A stretch of DNA of 64,000 nucleotides from Candidatus Methylomirabilota bacterium (GCA_035709005.1 DASTFB010000071.1:1-64000), one strand, 5' to 3'. Shown: positions 25,366 through 34,801, numbered from the stretch's first letter. Translations and numbers: made by a program. The notes: generated from the sequence alone by a model not told the origin.

Positions 25366-25797
25366 ATGCCGACAGCGCGAATGCTGGCGCGACGCCGCCT
25401 CGGGCCGCTGTGCCTGGTGGCCGCGCTCGCTGCGTGCGCCACGCCGGTGCGCACGCGTCCCGTCCCCGTTGCCGTCGGCAACGAGGAGTCCGGGCTGGCG
25501 TCCTGGTATGGCCATCCCTTCCACGGCCGGCGGACGGCGAGCGGGGAGGTCTACGACATGCGTCGCATGACCGCCGCGCACCGCACCATGCCGTTCGGGA
25601 CCTGGGTGCGCGTGACCAACCTCGACACGGGGCGATCGGTCGACGTCCGCATCAACGACCGGGGGCCGTTCAAGAGGGGACGCATCATCGATGTGTCCTA
25701 CGCGGCCGCGCGCGTCCTGGGGGCGGTAAGTCGGGGAGTCATTCCCGTGCGCGTGCGGGTGATCGCGCTTTCCGACGAACGGGTGGGGGAGCGCTAG
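25366..25797 (+). CDS. rlpA: RlpA-like septal ring lipoprotein
   Basis: A 143-residue lipoprotein: signal peptide with lipobox LAAC (Cys near residue 25), then a double-psi beta-barrel (about 42-137; GLASWYGHPFHGRRTASGE, VRVTNLDTGRSVDVRINDRGPF, IDVSYAAARVLG). RlpA proteins cleave naked glycan or bind denuded septal peptidoglycan. The SPOR domain is absent. The stop codon lies within the 4-bp target duplication CTAG of the adjacent insertion sequence. Confidence 0.9.
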   Translation: MPTARMLARRRLGPLCLVAALAACATPVRTRPVPVAVGNEESGLASWYGHPFHGRRTASGEVYDMRRMTAAHRTMPFGTWVRVTNLDTGRSVDVRINDRGPFKRGRIIDVSYAAARVLGAVSRGVIPVRVRVIALSDERVGER

Positions 25798-27486
25798 CCT
25801 GGAAAATTCGCGAAAGATGAAAGAGAAGAGCCACCGAGCCCCTCGAAGGTGCTATAGAAGCGGTGTTCAGGCGTTTCTATGCACAAGTGCGAGGAGGCTC
25901 GATGGCCACACCCTGTATAGCGCAAGTCACCTTCCAGGGCGAGGGATTCGTAAGGCCGGTCGTCGCCCGCTTCGACACGCCTCACGCCAGTTCCGATGGC
26001 GGCGCCATCCTGCTCAAGAGCGTCGATACCCACCTGGGCCTGACCAAGCGGTTGGCTGGCTGTCTGGTCGACGAGCGCCAGCCCGGCAAGATCCGGCATC
26101 AGACTATCGAGCTGATTCGCCAGCGCGTGTTCGGGCTGGCCTGTGGCTACGCCGACTGCAACGACGCCGCCCGGCGGGCCGACGACGCCATCCACAAACT
26201 GCTGGTCGAGCGCGATCCCCTCGCCGGGCTCGCGCTGGCCTCGCAGCCGACGCTGTCGCGGTTCGAGAACGCCGTCGGGTGGCCGGAATTGCGCGACATG
26301 GCGCACGCGCTGGCCGACACCGTGATCGCGCAGCAGCAGCGGCGGCTCAAGGGGCGCGCCGCCCGGATCACGATCGACCTCGATCCCACCGACGACCCGA
26401 CCCACGGCCAGCAGGAGTTCACCTTCTTCAATGGCCACTACGACACCTGGTGCTACCTGCCCGTGGTGGCCACCGTGACCTTCAACGAGGAGGCCGAGCA
26501 GTTCGCGGTGGCGGCGGTGCTGCGGCCGGGCAATGCGCCCGCCGGGCGTGGCGCCCGCGGGATCTTGCGCCGCTTGCTGGCCAAGTTGCGGACGGCCTTT
26601 CCGACGGCCACGTTCCGGGTGCGCTTGGACGGCGGCTTTGCCAGCCCCAAACTGTTCGCGTTCCTGGAGCGCGAGCAGGTCGAGTACGTCGTGGCGATGG
26701 CCAGCAATCCTCGGCTCGCGACGCGCGCCCGCCGGCTGATGGGCAAGGCCCGCGTGCGCTCGCGCCAGACGGGCCAGACCGCCCATCTGTACGGCGAGAC
26801 GCGGTACGCCGCGGAGAAATGGACCCACAAGCGGCGCGTGATTATCAAGGCCGAGGTCGTCCGCCATCCGGGCCGCGCCCCCAAGAACAACCCGCGCTTC
26901 GTCGTTACCAACCTCGCCGACCCCCCTCAGGCGGTTTACGAGTTCTACTGCGGACGGGGCGACGTGGAGAACCGGCTCAAGGAGCTGCATCACGGGCTGG
27001 AGATGGACCGAACCAGTTGCTCGCGCTTTCTGGCCAACCAGTTCCGCGTGCTGCTCACGCTGGCCGCCTACATCTTGCTCCAGGACCTGCGCCGTCGGGC
27101 GGCCACGACCACCTGTGCCGACGCCCAGGTCACCACGCTGCGCGAGCGGCTGATCAAACTGGCGGTGTGGGTCGAGCGTTCGGTGCGGCGGATCGTGCTG
27201 CACCTGCCCACGACGTTTCCCTGGCTCTCGACGTGGCGCCAGATCGCCCGCGCCGTCGGCGCGACCTTGTAGCGAGCGCCCGCCAGTACCCGACACGCCC
27301 GACCCCGACCGGTGCCTCTCCGGCCACCTCTCTGCAGCGTCTCGCACAAGGCCGCGCGGTGGCACTGCGCTTCGCGGTGGCCGAATCGTCGCTCCGAAAT
27401 CATCTCTCGGCCCCAGAAGCTGGTCACTACGGCCGCTCTTGGGCCCGGCGAACATCATTGCGGTGCACCTTCATGCATAGGTCAGG
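25798..27486 (+). mobile_element. IS1380-family insertion sequence
   Basis: This 1689-bp element is bounded by imperfect inverted repeats that begin CCTG (left CCTGGAAAATTCGCGAAAG; right, read inward, CCTGACCTATGCATGAAGG; 11 of 19 match) and flanked by a 4-bp direct repeat CTAG (25794-25797 and 27487-27490). It carries one intact transposase gene. The last 214 bases after the transposase hold no gene. The duplicated CTAG supplies the stop codon of rlpA on the left and, on the minus strand, the stop of the response regulator on the right. Confidence 0.8.
25902..27272 (+). CDS. IS1380-family transposase
   Basis: A full-length 456-residue DDE transposase. Catalytic residues can be placed at ITIDLDPTDD (first Asp), FRVRLDGGFASP (second Asp) and CGRGDVENRLKEL (Glu), the IS1380 pattern. 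The ATG at 25902 is preceded by GAGGAGG; an in-frame ATG at 25863 has no such site. No frameshift is seen, so the element may be active. Confidence 0.93.
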   Translation: MATPCIAQVTFQGEGFVRPVVARFDTPHASSDGGAILLKSVDTHLGLTKRLAGCLVDERQPGKIRHQTIELIRQRVFGLACGYADCNDAARRADDAIHKLLVERDPLAGLALASQPTLSRFENAVGWPELRDMAHALADTVIAQQQRRLKGRAARITIDLDPTDDPTHGQQEFTFFNGHYDTWCYLPVVATVTFNEEAEQFAVAAVLRPGNAPAGRGARGILRRLLAKLRTAFPTATFRVRLDGGFASPKLFAFLEREQVEYVVAMASNPRLATRARRLMGKARVRSRQTGQTAHLYGETRYAAEKWTHKRRVIIKAEVVRHPGRAPKNNPRFVVTNLADPPQAVYEFYCGRGDVENRLKELHHGLEMDRTSCSRFLANQFRVLLTLAAYILLQDLRRRAATTTCADAQVTTLRERLIKLAVWVERSVRRIVLHLPTTFPWLSTWRQIARAVGATL

Positions 27487-27861
27487 CTAGGGCTGGCCGA
27501 GCAGCGTGTCGATCTGCGCCAGTAGCTCTCGCGTCTCGAACGGCTTGAGGTGCAGGCCTCGCACGCCCAGGTGCTTCGCGGTGTGCGGGTTGATGACGTT
27601 GGCCAGCCCGGAGACCACGATCACCGGAATTTCGGCGGCCGCCGGCTTCTTGCGGAGATTGAAGAGGAACTGGATGCCGTCGAGCTCCTTGGGCGGCATG
27701 ACGACGTCGAGCACGATGAGGGCCGGGTGCAGCCGGTCCACGACGTCGAGCGCCTGAGATGCCCGCGGTACCCCGGTCACCTCGTAACCGTGGCTCTCGA
27801 TCGCGAGCACCAGCAGCTCGAGAAGTGTGGGCTCATCCTCGATGACCAGGACGTGTGGCAT
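27487..27861 (-). CDS. Single-domain response regulator
   Basis: A 124-residue receiver with acidic residues in VIEDEPTLLE, phosphoacceptor Asp in LIVLDVVMPP and Lys in HLKPFETREL. There is no output domain. The start at 27861 is where receiver homology begins. The stop codon lies in the CTAG target duplication of the IS, so the reading frame survived the insertion unchanged. Confidence 0.88.
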   Translation of the reverse strand: MPHVLVIEDEPTLLELLVLAIESHGYEVTGVPRASQALDVVDRLHPALIVLDVVMPPKELDGIQFLFNLRKKPAAAEIPVIVVSGLANVINPHTAKHLGVRGLHLKPFETRELLAQIDTLLGQP

Positions 27862-28032
27862 CACAGAGGCCAGGCAAGCAACAGGCTTGCCGGGCCAGCG
27901 TCGGTAGACAAAACGCGCAGTTATGGCCCTCGAGGGTCGAGGGCGAAAGGGAGCTTCTCCCACTCTGGCGCGCCAGATTGGCTGGAGTATCCTACCCGCC
28001 GCCGGCCACTCCGGCGAAGGGGGTCACGAGTC

Positions 28033-28479
28033 ATGGCGGTCACACGGAGCTACATCGATCTCGCCAGGGACCGATCACGCGGCATCGACGCCTTGCGGGG
28101 GAGCAGCGTGCCGGCGGTCTTCTCGGACGCCGTGCGGGTGGAGCTGCCCGGCTGCTCGCTGATCTTCATTTCCGGCAAGGTGGCCACCGACGCGGAGGGC
28201 CGCGTGGTCGGCCGGACCATGAAGGAGCAGACACGTCAGGTTCTCGACAACATCAAGGCCGTGCTGGAGCAGGAGGGCGGTAGCTTCGACGACGTGGTGC
28301 GTGTTCGCGTCTACGTGACGCAGCTCGACCAGCAGTCCCTGCGCGACATCCACGAGGTCCGCGCCGGCTATTTCCGTGAGGGGCGTTACCCGGCCAGCAC
28401 CCTGGTACGCGTCGATCAGCTCGTGCGCGACGGCGCCCTCATCGAGATCGACGCCGACGCCGTGCTGGCGAGCCGCTGA
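28033..28479 (+). CDS. Rid-family (RidA/YjgF) protein, atypical active site
   Basis: A 148-residue YjgF/YER057c/UK114 fold protein (LIFISGKVATDAEGRVV, TRQVLDNIKAVLEQEGGSFDDVVRV, YPASTLVRVDQL). In archetypal RidA the segment YPARS carries the arginine needed for 2-aminoacrylate deamination; here it reads YPAST, so the arginine is absent. It may therefore belong to a Rid subgroup without that activity. It stands alone. Confidence 0.85.
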   Translation: MAVTRSYIDLARDRSRGIDALRGSSVPAVFSDAVRVELPGCSLIFISGKVATDAEGRVVGRTMKEQTRQVLDNIKAVLEQEGGSFDDVVRVRVYVTQLDQQSLRDIHEVRAGYFREGRYPASTLVRVDQLVRDGALIEIDADAVLASR

Positions 28480-28649
28480 CCTGCTCGGGCGTCCCGCCTG
28501 GGGTCCGGCCAGGACATATTCGGGCAAGACTGCCCGCACCGGGGTTACCCTATAGCCGTAACACTATGAAAATCCAGCGCAGCGCTCTGGCATGGATGTT
28601 GCGGTCCCCAAAGGGCCGGGAGGGACGTTCTCCCGGAAAGAGGATCGCG

Positions 28650-29045
28650 ATGCGCTGGGGGATTGCCGCCGTGGTGGTGGGCTTCGGTGTGATGGCTCTG
28701 CCGGGCTTGGCGTCCGCGCAAGGGGTCGAGATCAAGGCGCCGGCGCCCACGCAGCGGGCCCCCGAGCCGATCGTGATCCCGCCGGGCGATCACGGTGAGG
28801 TGACCCGTCCCAGCGATGCCGATTACTACCCGAATCCCCCGAAAGTCCGGCACGAGCCGGCCTTCATCGGGCCGCTGTCGGTGAAGAGCCCCGAGACCTC
28901 GCGCCGGGCCGGCCTGGCCGGTTGGACCGCCCCCAGCGCGCCGGTGGGGCCCGCGCAGATCAGCCGCGAGGTCAGCGGCTGGTTCGCCTTCGGCTTGGCG
29001 TTCGAGCTGGGCGGTCCCCCTGGCGAGACCGAGGAGCGTCCCTGA
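28650..29045 (+). CDS. Hypothetical secreted protein
   Basis: A 131-residue protein with a clear signal peptide (WGIAAVVVGFGVMALPGLASA, cleaved before QGVE) and a proline-rich mature part (about 20 prolines). No recognised domain. I chose the ATG at 28650, preceded by AGAGGA; a start at 28566 would place about 28 charged residues ahead of the signal peptide. Confidence 0.6.
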   Translation: MRWGIAAVVVGFGVMALPGLASAQGVEIKAPAPTQRAPEPIVIPPGDHGEVTRPSDADYYPNPPKVRHEPAFIGPLSVKSPETSRRAGLAGWTAPSAPVGPAQISREVSGWFAFGLAFELGGPPGETEERP

Positions 29046-29061
29046 GGATGACGCGCCCCTG

Positions 29062-29631
29062 ATGCCGCTCCTCAAGGGCAATCTGCACGCCCATACCACC
29101 TTCTCGGACGGTCTGCTGTCGCCGCACCACCTGGTAGAGGAATACGAGCGGCTGGGCTACGACTTTCTCGCCATCACCGACCACGACGACCTGATCGGTG
29201 CAGCGTACTGGCAGGCGCTCGAGCGGCTGGCGCCCGGGCTGCTGCTCTTTCACGGCGTGGAGCTCAGCTACACCGCCTTCCCGCAGCACGTGGGGAAGGT
29301 TCTGGGCGATCGCGAGACGCTCTACGTGCTGAATCATCCGGCGCGCTACAAGCTATCGCTGGAGGAGACGCTCCGGCGGATGGAGGTCATCCGGGCCGAC
29401 GGCCTGCACCTCGAGGCCATCGAGGTCACCGACACCGGGCTCTATCGGCCCGTCTACCACACGGATGAGATCCCGCTGGTCAAGCTCGCCACCGACGACG
29501 CTCATAAGCCCGTGCACTTCGGACGGGCCTGGATCGAAGTCGAAGCCATTCGAGAGCGCGACGCGATCATCCGGGCCATCCGGGCTGGCGACTTCCAGCT
29601 GGGCTTCCGGCAGGCCGAGCTCCCGAGCTAG
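29062..29631 (+). CDS. PHP-domain phosphoesterase
   Basis: A 189-residue PHP domain protein. Metal-binding motifs are NLHAHTTFSDG (1), ITDHDD (2), FHGVELSY (3) and ATDDAHKPVHFG (4). Standalone PHP proteins hydrolyse phosphoesters such as 3',5'-bisphosphates or histidinol phosphate; the substrate here is unknown. It lies between a secreted protein and mqnD. Confidence 0.9.
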   Translation: MPLLKGNLHAHTTFSDGLLSPHHLVEEYERLGYDFLAITDHDDLIGAAYWQALERLAPGLLLFHGVELSYTAFPQHVGKVLGDRETLYVLNHPARYKLSLEETLRRMEVIRADGLHLEAIEVTDTGLYRPVYHTDEIPLVKLATDDAHKPVHFGRAWIEVEAIRERDAIIRAIRAGDFQLGFRQAELPS

Positions 29632-29695
29632 CCCGAGCGCGCGCCGGCCGGGGCGCCTGTGATAGCCTTGGCCCGCCAACAGGCGGGAGCCACGG

Positions 29696-30526
29696 ATGCG
29701 GACGATCCAGATCGGTCACAGCCCGGACGCCGATGACGCCTTCATGTTCTATGGCCTCACCGCCGGGAAGGTGGCGATCCCCGGCGTTCAGATCGAGCAC
29801 GTGCTGGCGGACATCGAGTCGCTGAACCGGCGCGCTCGCTCCTCCGAGCTGGAGGTCACCGCGATCTCCGCCGCCGCCTACACCCTCGTCGCCGATCGCT
29901 ACCGACTCATGGAGGCCGGCGCCTCCATGGGCAAAGGGTACGGGCCGATCCTGGTCGCGCGCGAACCGGTCGCGCGCGAACGCCTCGCCGACCGCGTCGT
30001 GGCCATTCCCGGCAGCCACACCACGGCTTCCTTGCTGCTCCGACTCTACCTGCCCGAGGAGCCGCCTCTCATCGAAGTGGCCTTCGACAAGATCCCCGAC
30101 GCCGTGCTGGAAGGGCAGGCCGACCTCGGGCTGCTCATCCACGAGGGGCAGATCACCCATGAGACGATGGGGCTGGTGAAGGTCATGGACTTCGGCGAGG
30201 CCTGGCAGCGGGACACCGGGCTGCCGTTGCCGCTGGGCGTGAACGTGATGCGACGCGATCTCGGGGAGGCGCTGCACCAGGCCATCTCGCGTGGGCTGCG
30301 CGAATCCATCGCCTGGGCACACGCCAACGTCGACGAGGCGCTGGCCTACGCCATGCGTTACGCGCGCGGCATCGACAAGGAGACCTGCAGGCGCTTCGTG
30401 CTGATGTACGTCAACGACTACACGGTCACGCTGGGCGCCGAGGGCCGGGCCGCCCTGGAGCGGCTGTACGTGATGGCGCATCAACGGGGCTTGATCCCCG
30501 CCGTGCCCCCGCTGGATCCCGTCTAG
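29696..30526 (+). CDS. mqnD: 1,4-dihydroxy-6-naphthoate synthase (futalosine pathway)
   Basis: A 276-residue periplasmic-binding-fold enzyme that cleaves cyclic dehypoxanthinyl futalosine to 1,4-dihydroxy-6-naphthoate. The N-terminal IGHSPDADDAFMFYGL corresponds to the MqnD SPxPxD motif, and ADLGLLIHEGQIT is characteristic. It converges on mqnC with an 18-base gap. Together with mqnC and mqnE it shows that menaquinone is made by the futalosine route. Confidence 0.92.
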   Translation: MRTIQIGHSPDADDAFMFYGLTAGKVAIPGVQIEHVLADIESLNRRARSSELEVTAISAAAYTLVADRYRLMEAGASMGKGYGPILVAREPVARERLADRVVAIPGSHTTASLLLRLYLPEEPPLIEVAFDKIPDAVLEGQADLGLLIHEGQITHETMGLVKVMDFGEAWQRDTGLPLPLGVNVMRRDLGEALHQAISRGLRESIAWAHANVDEALAYAMRYARGIDKETCRRFVLMYVNDYTVTLGAEGRAALERLYVMAHQRGLIPAVPPLDPV

Positions 30527-30544
30527 CCACCTCGACCAGCCTGC

Positions 30545-31627
30545 CTACCAGGCCCGGACGACGTCGTAGGTCGTGGTGCGCTGGACGGGGGTGAATCCGG
30601 CCTCCCGGATCAGCGTGGTGATCTCCTCGACGGTGATCGTGTTCACGTAGTCGGCGGCCTTGTGGACGTTCTCCTCGAACAGCGTGCCCCCCCAGTCGTC
30701 GGCGCCGAAATGCAGCGCGATCTGGCCCGTCCGCTTGCCCTCGGAGAACCACGAGGCCTGGATGTGGTCGACGTTGTCCAGGTAGAGCCGGGACACGGCC
30801 AGCATCCTCAGGTAGGCGTTGGGGCCCTGGTACTGCTTGATCCACTTCTCCAGCAGCGTGTTCCCCGGCTTGAACGACCACGGTACGAAGGCGGTGAAGC
30901 CTCGGTGCCGATCTTGAAGATCGCGAATGGCGTCGAGGTGATCCAGGATGTCGTCCGGCTCCTCGACGTGGCCGTACATCATGGTGGCCGTGGACCTGAA
31001 GCCGCGCCGGTGCGCTTGTCGGTGCACGTCGAGCCAGGCGCCCGGACCGCCCTTCTTGGGCGCGATGCGGCGGCGGACCCGTTCGGAGAGCACCTCGGCG
31101 CCGCCGCCCGGAATCGTCCGCTGGCCCGCGGCCCACAGCCGATCCAGGACGTCCTCGATCGAGAGCCCGGCGACCTGGGCCATGGTCTGGATCTCGGAGG
31201 CGGTGAAGAAGTGCGGGGTGATGTCGGGAAAGCGGCGCCGGGTTTCTCGCACGAGGGTCAGGTAGTACTCGAGCGTCAGGGCCGGGTTGTGCCCTCCCTG
31301 CAGCAGCACCGTGGTGGCGCCCCGGGCCGCCGCCGCCTCGATCTTGCCGAGCACCTCGTCCACCGACAGCGTGTAGGCCTCGGGATCGCCGGGCTTCCGG
31401 TAGAATGCGCAGAACTGGCAGTCGGTGACGCACACGTTGGTGTAGTTGGGGTTGGAGTCGATCACGAAGGTGACGGCCCGCTCGGGCAGGCGGGCCCGCC
31501 GGACCTCGTCGGCCAGCTCCCCGGCCTCGAGTAGCGGCGCCCGGGTGAGCAGCCAGCGGCCCTCCTCCCGATCCAGACGCTTTCCCTGGAGCGCCTTGTC
31601 GCGAATCCGTTCGGGCGTCGGCTCCAC
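30545..31627 (-). CDS. mqnC: Cyclic dehypoxanthinyl futalosine synthase
   Basis: A 360-residue radical SAM enzyme with the cluster motif CVTDCQFCAF (CxxxCxxC) near residue 66 and the family signature GGHNPALTLEYY, SIPGGGAEVL-type (TIPGGGAEVL) and ATMMYGHVE. It cyclises dehypoxanthinyl futalosine. It is downstream of mqnE, 78 bases apart. Confidence 0.95.
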   Translation of the reverse strand: MEPTPERIRDKALQGKRLDREEGRWLLTRAPLLEAGELADEVRRARLPERAVTFVIDSNPNYTNVCVTDCQFCAFYRKPGDPEAYTLSVDEVLGKIEAAAARGATTVLLQGGHNPALTLEYYLTLVRETRRRFPDITPHFFTASEIQTMAQVAGLSIEDVLDRLWAAGQRTIPGGGAEVLSERVRRRIAPKKGGPGAWLDVHRQAHRRGFRSTATMMYGHVEEPDDILDHLDAIRDLQDRHRGFTAFVPWSFKPGNTLLEKWIKQYQGPNAYLRMLAVSRLYLDNVDHIQASWFSEGKRTGQIALHFGADDWGGTLFEENVHKAADYVNTITVEEITTLIREAGFTPVQRTTTYDVVRAW

Positions 31628-31705
31628 GCGTCGTCTCCGTTCAGCGTGCCGGCGTCCGGGCCCCGGCGTGATCCCGCGCGGCCTGGTGGTCGGGGAACGT
31701 GCGGC

Positions 31706-32785
31706 TCAATTCCAGATCTGGACGACGTTGTAGAGCGCGTCGCGCTCGACCGCGGTCTTGCCGGCGTCGTGGATCATCCGCAGCAGGTGCTCGCGGGCCA
31801 GTCCGGCCGGGGTCTGGGCCCCGGCCATGTGCTGGATACGCTCGTCTTCCAGCGTGCCGTTGACATCGTCGGCCCCGAAATGCAGCGCGACCGACGTGGT
31901 GTCTTCGCCGAGGACGACCCAGTAGGCCTCGACGTGCGGGAAGTTGTCCAGCAGCAGCCGGGCGGCGGCGATGGTGCGCAGGCTGTCCGTGGGCGGCGTC
32001 TGCCGCGGCCGCAGCCGGGTCGTCCCGACCTGGTAGGCGAGGGGAACGAAGGTGAGGAAGCCGCCCGAGGCGTCCTGCTGCTCGCGGAGCCGGAGCAGAT
32101 GGTCCACGCGCTCGGCCATCGTCTCCACGTGGCCGTAGAGCATAGTGGCGTTGGTGGGGATGCCCAGCGCGTGGGCGATGCCGTGGATCTCGCACCACCG
32201 GTCGGCGTCGGCCTTGCCGGTGTAGCGAAGCGCGCGGGCCAGGCGTGGTGAGAAGATCTCGGCGCCGCCGCCAGGCATGGACATGAGCCCTGCCGCCTTG
32301 AGCCGAGTCAGCGTCTCCTTGGGCTCGAGCTTCCAGCGCCGCCAGAAGTAGTCGATCTCGGCGGCCGTGAAGGCCTTGATCTGCACGCCGGGATGGGCCG
32401 CGTGGATGCCGCCGATCATGCGCTCGTAGTACTCGAAGGGCCAGTCCGGGTGATGGCCGCCCACGATGTGCACCTCGCGGACTCCTTCGCGGACCATGGC
32501 CACCATGTCCTCGATGGTGTGCTCGTAGGCGCCGGCCGCGCCTTTCTTGCGGGCGAAGTCACAGAAGGCGCAGGACAGCACGCACACGTTGGTCGGGGTG
32601 ATGTGGCGGTTGATGACGAAGTAAACGCGATCGCCCTCGCGCTGGGCTTTGGCCCAATCGGCGAGGCGCCCCACCCCGAGCAGGTCGTCCGTCTCGAACA
32701 GCGTCAGGCCGTCCTCACGGCCCAGACGCTCGCCGCGGCTGAGCTTCTCCCACAGCGGCTGCAGGCGCGGATCCGCGAAGCGCAC
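31706..32785 (-). CDS. mqnE: Aminofutalosine synthase
   Basis: A 359-residue radical SAM enzyme with CVLSCAFCDF (CxxxCxxC) near residue 65 and GGHHPDWPFEYY, MPGGGAEIF and ATMLYGHVETM. It joins SAM and 3-[(1-carboxyvinyl)oxy]benzoate. The GTG at 32785 is chosen because GAGGAGG precedes it. A paralog of mqnC, it is the first gene of the mqnE-mqnC pair. Confidence 0.94.
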   Translation of the reverse strand: MRFADPRLQPLWEKLSRGERLGREDGLTLFETDDLLGVGRLADWAKAQREGDRVYFVINRHITPTNVCVLSCAFCDFARKKGAAGAYEHTIEDMVAMVREGVREVHIVGGHHPDWPFEYYERMIGGIHAAHPGVQIKAFTAAEIDYFWRRWKLEPKETLTRLKAAGLMSMPGGGAEIFSPRLARALRYTGKADADRWCEIHGIAHALGIPTNATMLYGHVETMAERVDHLLRLREQQDASGGFLTFVPLAYQVGTTRLRPRQTPPTDSLRTIAAARLLLDNFPHVEAYWVVLGEDTTSVALHFGADDVNGTLEDERIQHMAGAQTPAGLAREHLLRMIHDAGKTAVERDALYNVVQIWN

Positions 32786-32889
32786 GCCACGCTCCTCCTC
32801 TCGAGCGGTCGGTCGCTGTGACTCTAGCGAGCGGGCTCCCCGAGTGTCAAGGAATGCCCCGGTGAACGTCGGCGCGGCGGCTGCCGGCG

Positions 32890-34209
32890 TCAATCGCCGA
32901 ACAACCACTGGGGAAACCAGAGCGCGATCTGGGGGAACAGGATGACGAGCGCCAGGGCGATGAGCTGGATGACCATGAAGTCGGCCATGCCCCGATAGAT
33001 CAGGCGCAGGTCCCACTGGGGCACGACTTGCTTGAGGTAGTAGGCCGACATCGCCACCGGGGGCGACAGGTACGCGGTCTGTAGATTCACGGCGAGCAGC
33101 GCGCCGAACCAGACGGGGTCGTACTTCAGCCCCTGGATCACCGGGTAGAAGATGGGCAGGAAGACCAGGATGATGGCCGGCCACTCGAAGGGCCAGCCCA
33201 GGACGAAGATCAGCCCCATGACGATGAGGAGCATGGCGAACGGCGGGACGGGCATGCCGATCAGGGTTTTGGTGATGACGCCGGCCGAGCCGAGGCGGGC
33301 GAACACCGCGCCGAAGACATTGGAGGCGACGGCCAGCAGCAGGACCATGCTCGACGTGGCGAGCGTGTTGAAGGCCGCGGTCCTGAGCCCGGGCAGGGTG
33401 AGGCGGCGGTAGAGCGCGGCCAGGATGAGGGCGCCGGTGGCGCCGACCGAGGCCGCCTCGGTCGGGGTGGCCAGGCCGCCGAGGATGCTGCCCAGGGTGG
33501 CCGCGATGAGCAGGGCCAGCGGCAGGGTGCCGATGACCACCTCGCGGATAATCTCGACGGTCGAGACTCGCTCGTTCAAAGGCACGGGCGGCCCCACGCG
33601 CGTGTCCGTGTAACTGCGGACGAGACAGTAAGCGATGTACAACGAGGCCAGCAGGAGCCCCGGCCCGAGAGCGGCGGCATAGAGCTTGGCCACGGAGACG
33701 CCCATGACGGGCCCCATGACGATCAGCATGACGCTGGGCGGGACGAGGATGCCCAGAGTGCCGCCGGCGGCGATGGCGCCGGCCGACAGCCGCGGGCTGT
33801 AGCCGCTCTTCATCATGACCGGCGCCGCCATGATCCCGAGCACGGTCACTGCGGCTCCCACGATGCCGGTGGCCATGGCGAACACCGTCGCGGTAAGGAT
33901 CACGCCCAGGTAAAGCGAACCGCGGAGCGGGGCGAAGGCCAGGCGGAAGGCCCGGAACAGGCGCTCCATCAGGCCGGCTTGCTCGGTGACGTAGCCCATG
34001 AAGATGAAGAGCGGGACGGCGGCCAGCACCTCCTCCTTCATGAGCCCGATGGTCTGGAAGTAGCTGAGGTCGAACACCCGGGCGCCCAGGCCGATCCAGC
34101 CGAAGGTCAAGGCCAGGAACAGCAGCGTGAAGGCGATGGGGAAGCCGATGAAGATCACGAGGATCATCACGGCCAGCATGACCAGGCCGAGGATCTCGTG
34201 GCCGGTCAA
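32890..34209 (-). CDS. dctM: TRAP transporter large permease (DctM)
   Basis: A polytopic protein of about 439 residues (12 helices) that carries out sodium-coupled uptake in TRAP transporters. Typical motifs: VPLFIFMGYVTEQAG, ILVPPSVMLIVMG, TPTEAASVGATGALI and YLSPPVAMSAYYL. The TTG at 34209 overlaps the dctQ stop; an ATG at 34179 would start inside the first helix. Confidence 0.92.
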   Translation of the reverse strand: MTGHEILGLVMLAVMILVIFIGFPIAFTLLFLALTFGWIGLGARVFDLSYFQTIGLMKEEVLAAVPLFIFMGYVTEQAGLMERLFRAFRLAFAPLRGSLYLGVILTATVFAMATGIVGAAVTVLGIMAAPVMMKSGYSPRLSAGAIAAGGTLGILVPPSVMLIVMGPVMGVSVAKLYAAALGPGLLLASLYIAYCLVRSYTDTRVGPPVPLNERVSTVEIIREVVIGTLPLALLIAATLGSILGGLATPTEAASVGATGALILAALYRRLTLPGLRTAAFNTLATSSMVLLLAVASNVFGAVFARLGSAGVITKTLIGMPVPPFAMLLIVMGLIFVLGWPFEWPAIILVFLPIFYPVIQGLKYDPVWFGALLAVNLQTAYLSPPVAMSAYYLKQVVPQWDLRLIYRGMADFMVIQLIALALVILFPQIALWFPQWLFGD

Positions 34210-34757
34210 ACCTGGATGGCCTCGGTCTTGACCAGGACCCGGCCGGTCAGAGCGGCGTAGAGGCTCTTGAGGAATTCCGAGACCCCCTGGATCATCAGGA
34301 GCAGTGCCGCCAGCGGCACGGAGGCTTTGAATGGCCACAGGATGGGCCGCCACGCCGTCTGCTCCGAAAGCTCGCCGATCTCCCACGAATAGATGGCGTC
34401 GTCGATGCTGGAGGCGAAGTACATCACCATCGCCGGGAAGAAGAAGACCAGATAGGCGGTGGCGTCGATGACGCCTTTCTTGCGAGTCGAGTACTTCTCG
34501 TAGAAGAAATCGGTGCGGACGTGCGCGCCCTTGACCAGGGCGTAGGCGGCCCCGAGCATGAAGTGGCTGCCGTACAGCATGTAGGAGAGGTCGTAGGCCC
34601 AGAGGGTGGGGGCGTTGAACCCGTACCGGGCGACGACTTCGTAGGCGAGCCCGAAGGCCAGGGGCAGGATCATCCACGCGAAGAGCTTGCCACTCCACTC
34701 GCTGAAGGCGTCGATGGTCCGGATGACCCGGACGAATCCGGGGGGCCCCTGTCTCAT
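34206..34757 (-). CDS. dctQ: TRAP transporter small permease (DctQ)
   Basis: A 183-residue protein with four helices, typical of DctQ (WMILPLAFGLAYEVVARYGFN, GAHVRTDFFYEKYS). It overlaps dctM and is separated from dctP by a strong hairpin terminator, which probably lowers permease expression relative to the binding protein. Confidence 0.92.
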   Translation of the reverse strand: MRQGPPGFVRVIRTIDAFSEWSGKLFAWMILPLAFGLAYEVVARYGFNAPTLWAYDLSYMLYGSHFMLGAAYALVKGAHVRTDFFYEKYSTRKKGVIDATAYLVFFFPAMVMYFASSIDDAIYSWEIGELSEQTAWRPILWPFKASVPLAALLLMIQGVSEFLKSLYAALTGRVLVKTEAIQV

Positions 34758-34801
34758 GGGCCGGGCGGCCTCCTGACGACTCCTGGCTCGAGCCGAGAAA
34801 A

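Noticed and set aside
25863-25901. Upstream ATG as start of the IS1380 transposase
   Set aside because: The ATG at 25902 has GAGGAGG at the right distance; the upstream one has no ribosome binding site.
29696-30526. MqnA (chorismate dehydratase)
   Set aside because: The N-terminal SPxxDD motif and LLIHEGQIT fit MqnD better; MqnA is not visible in the window.
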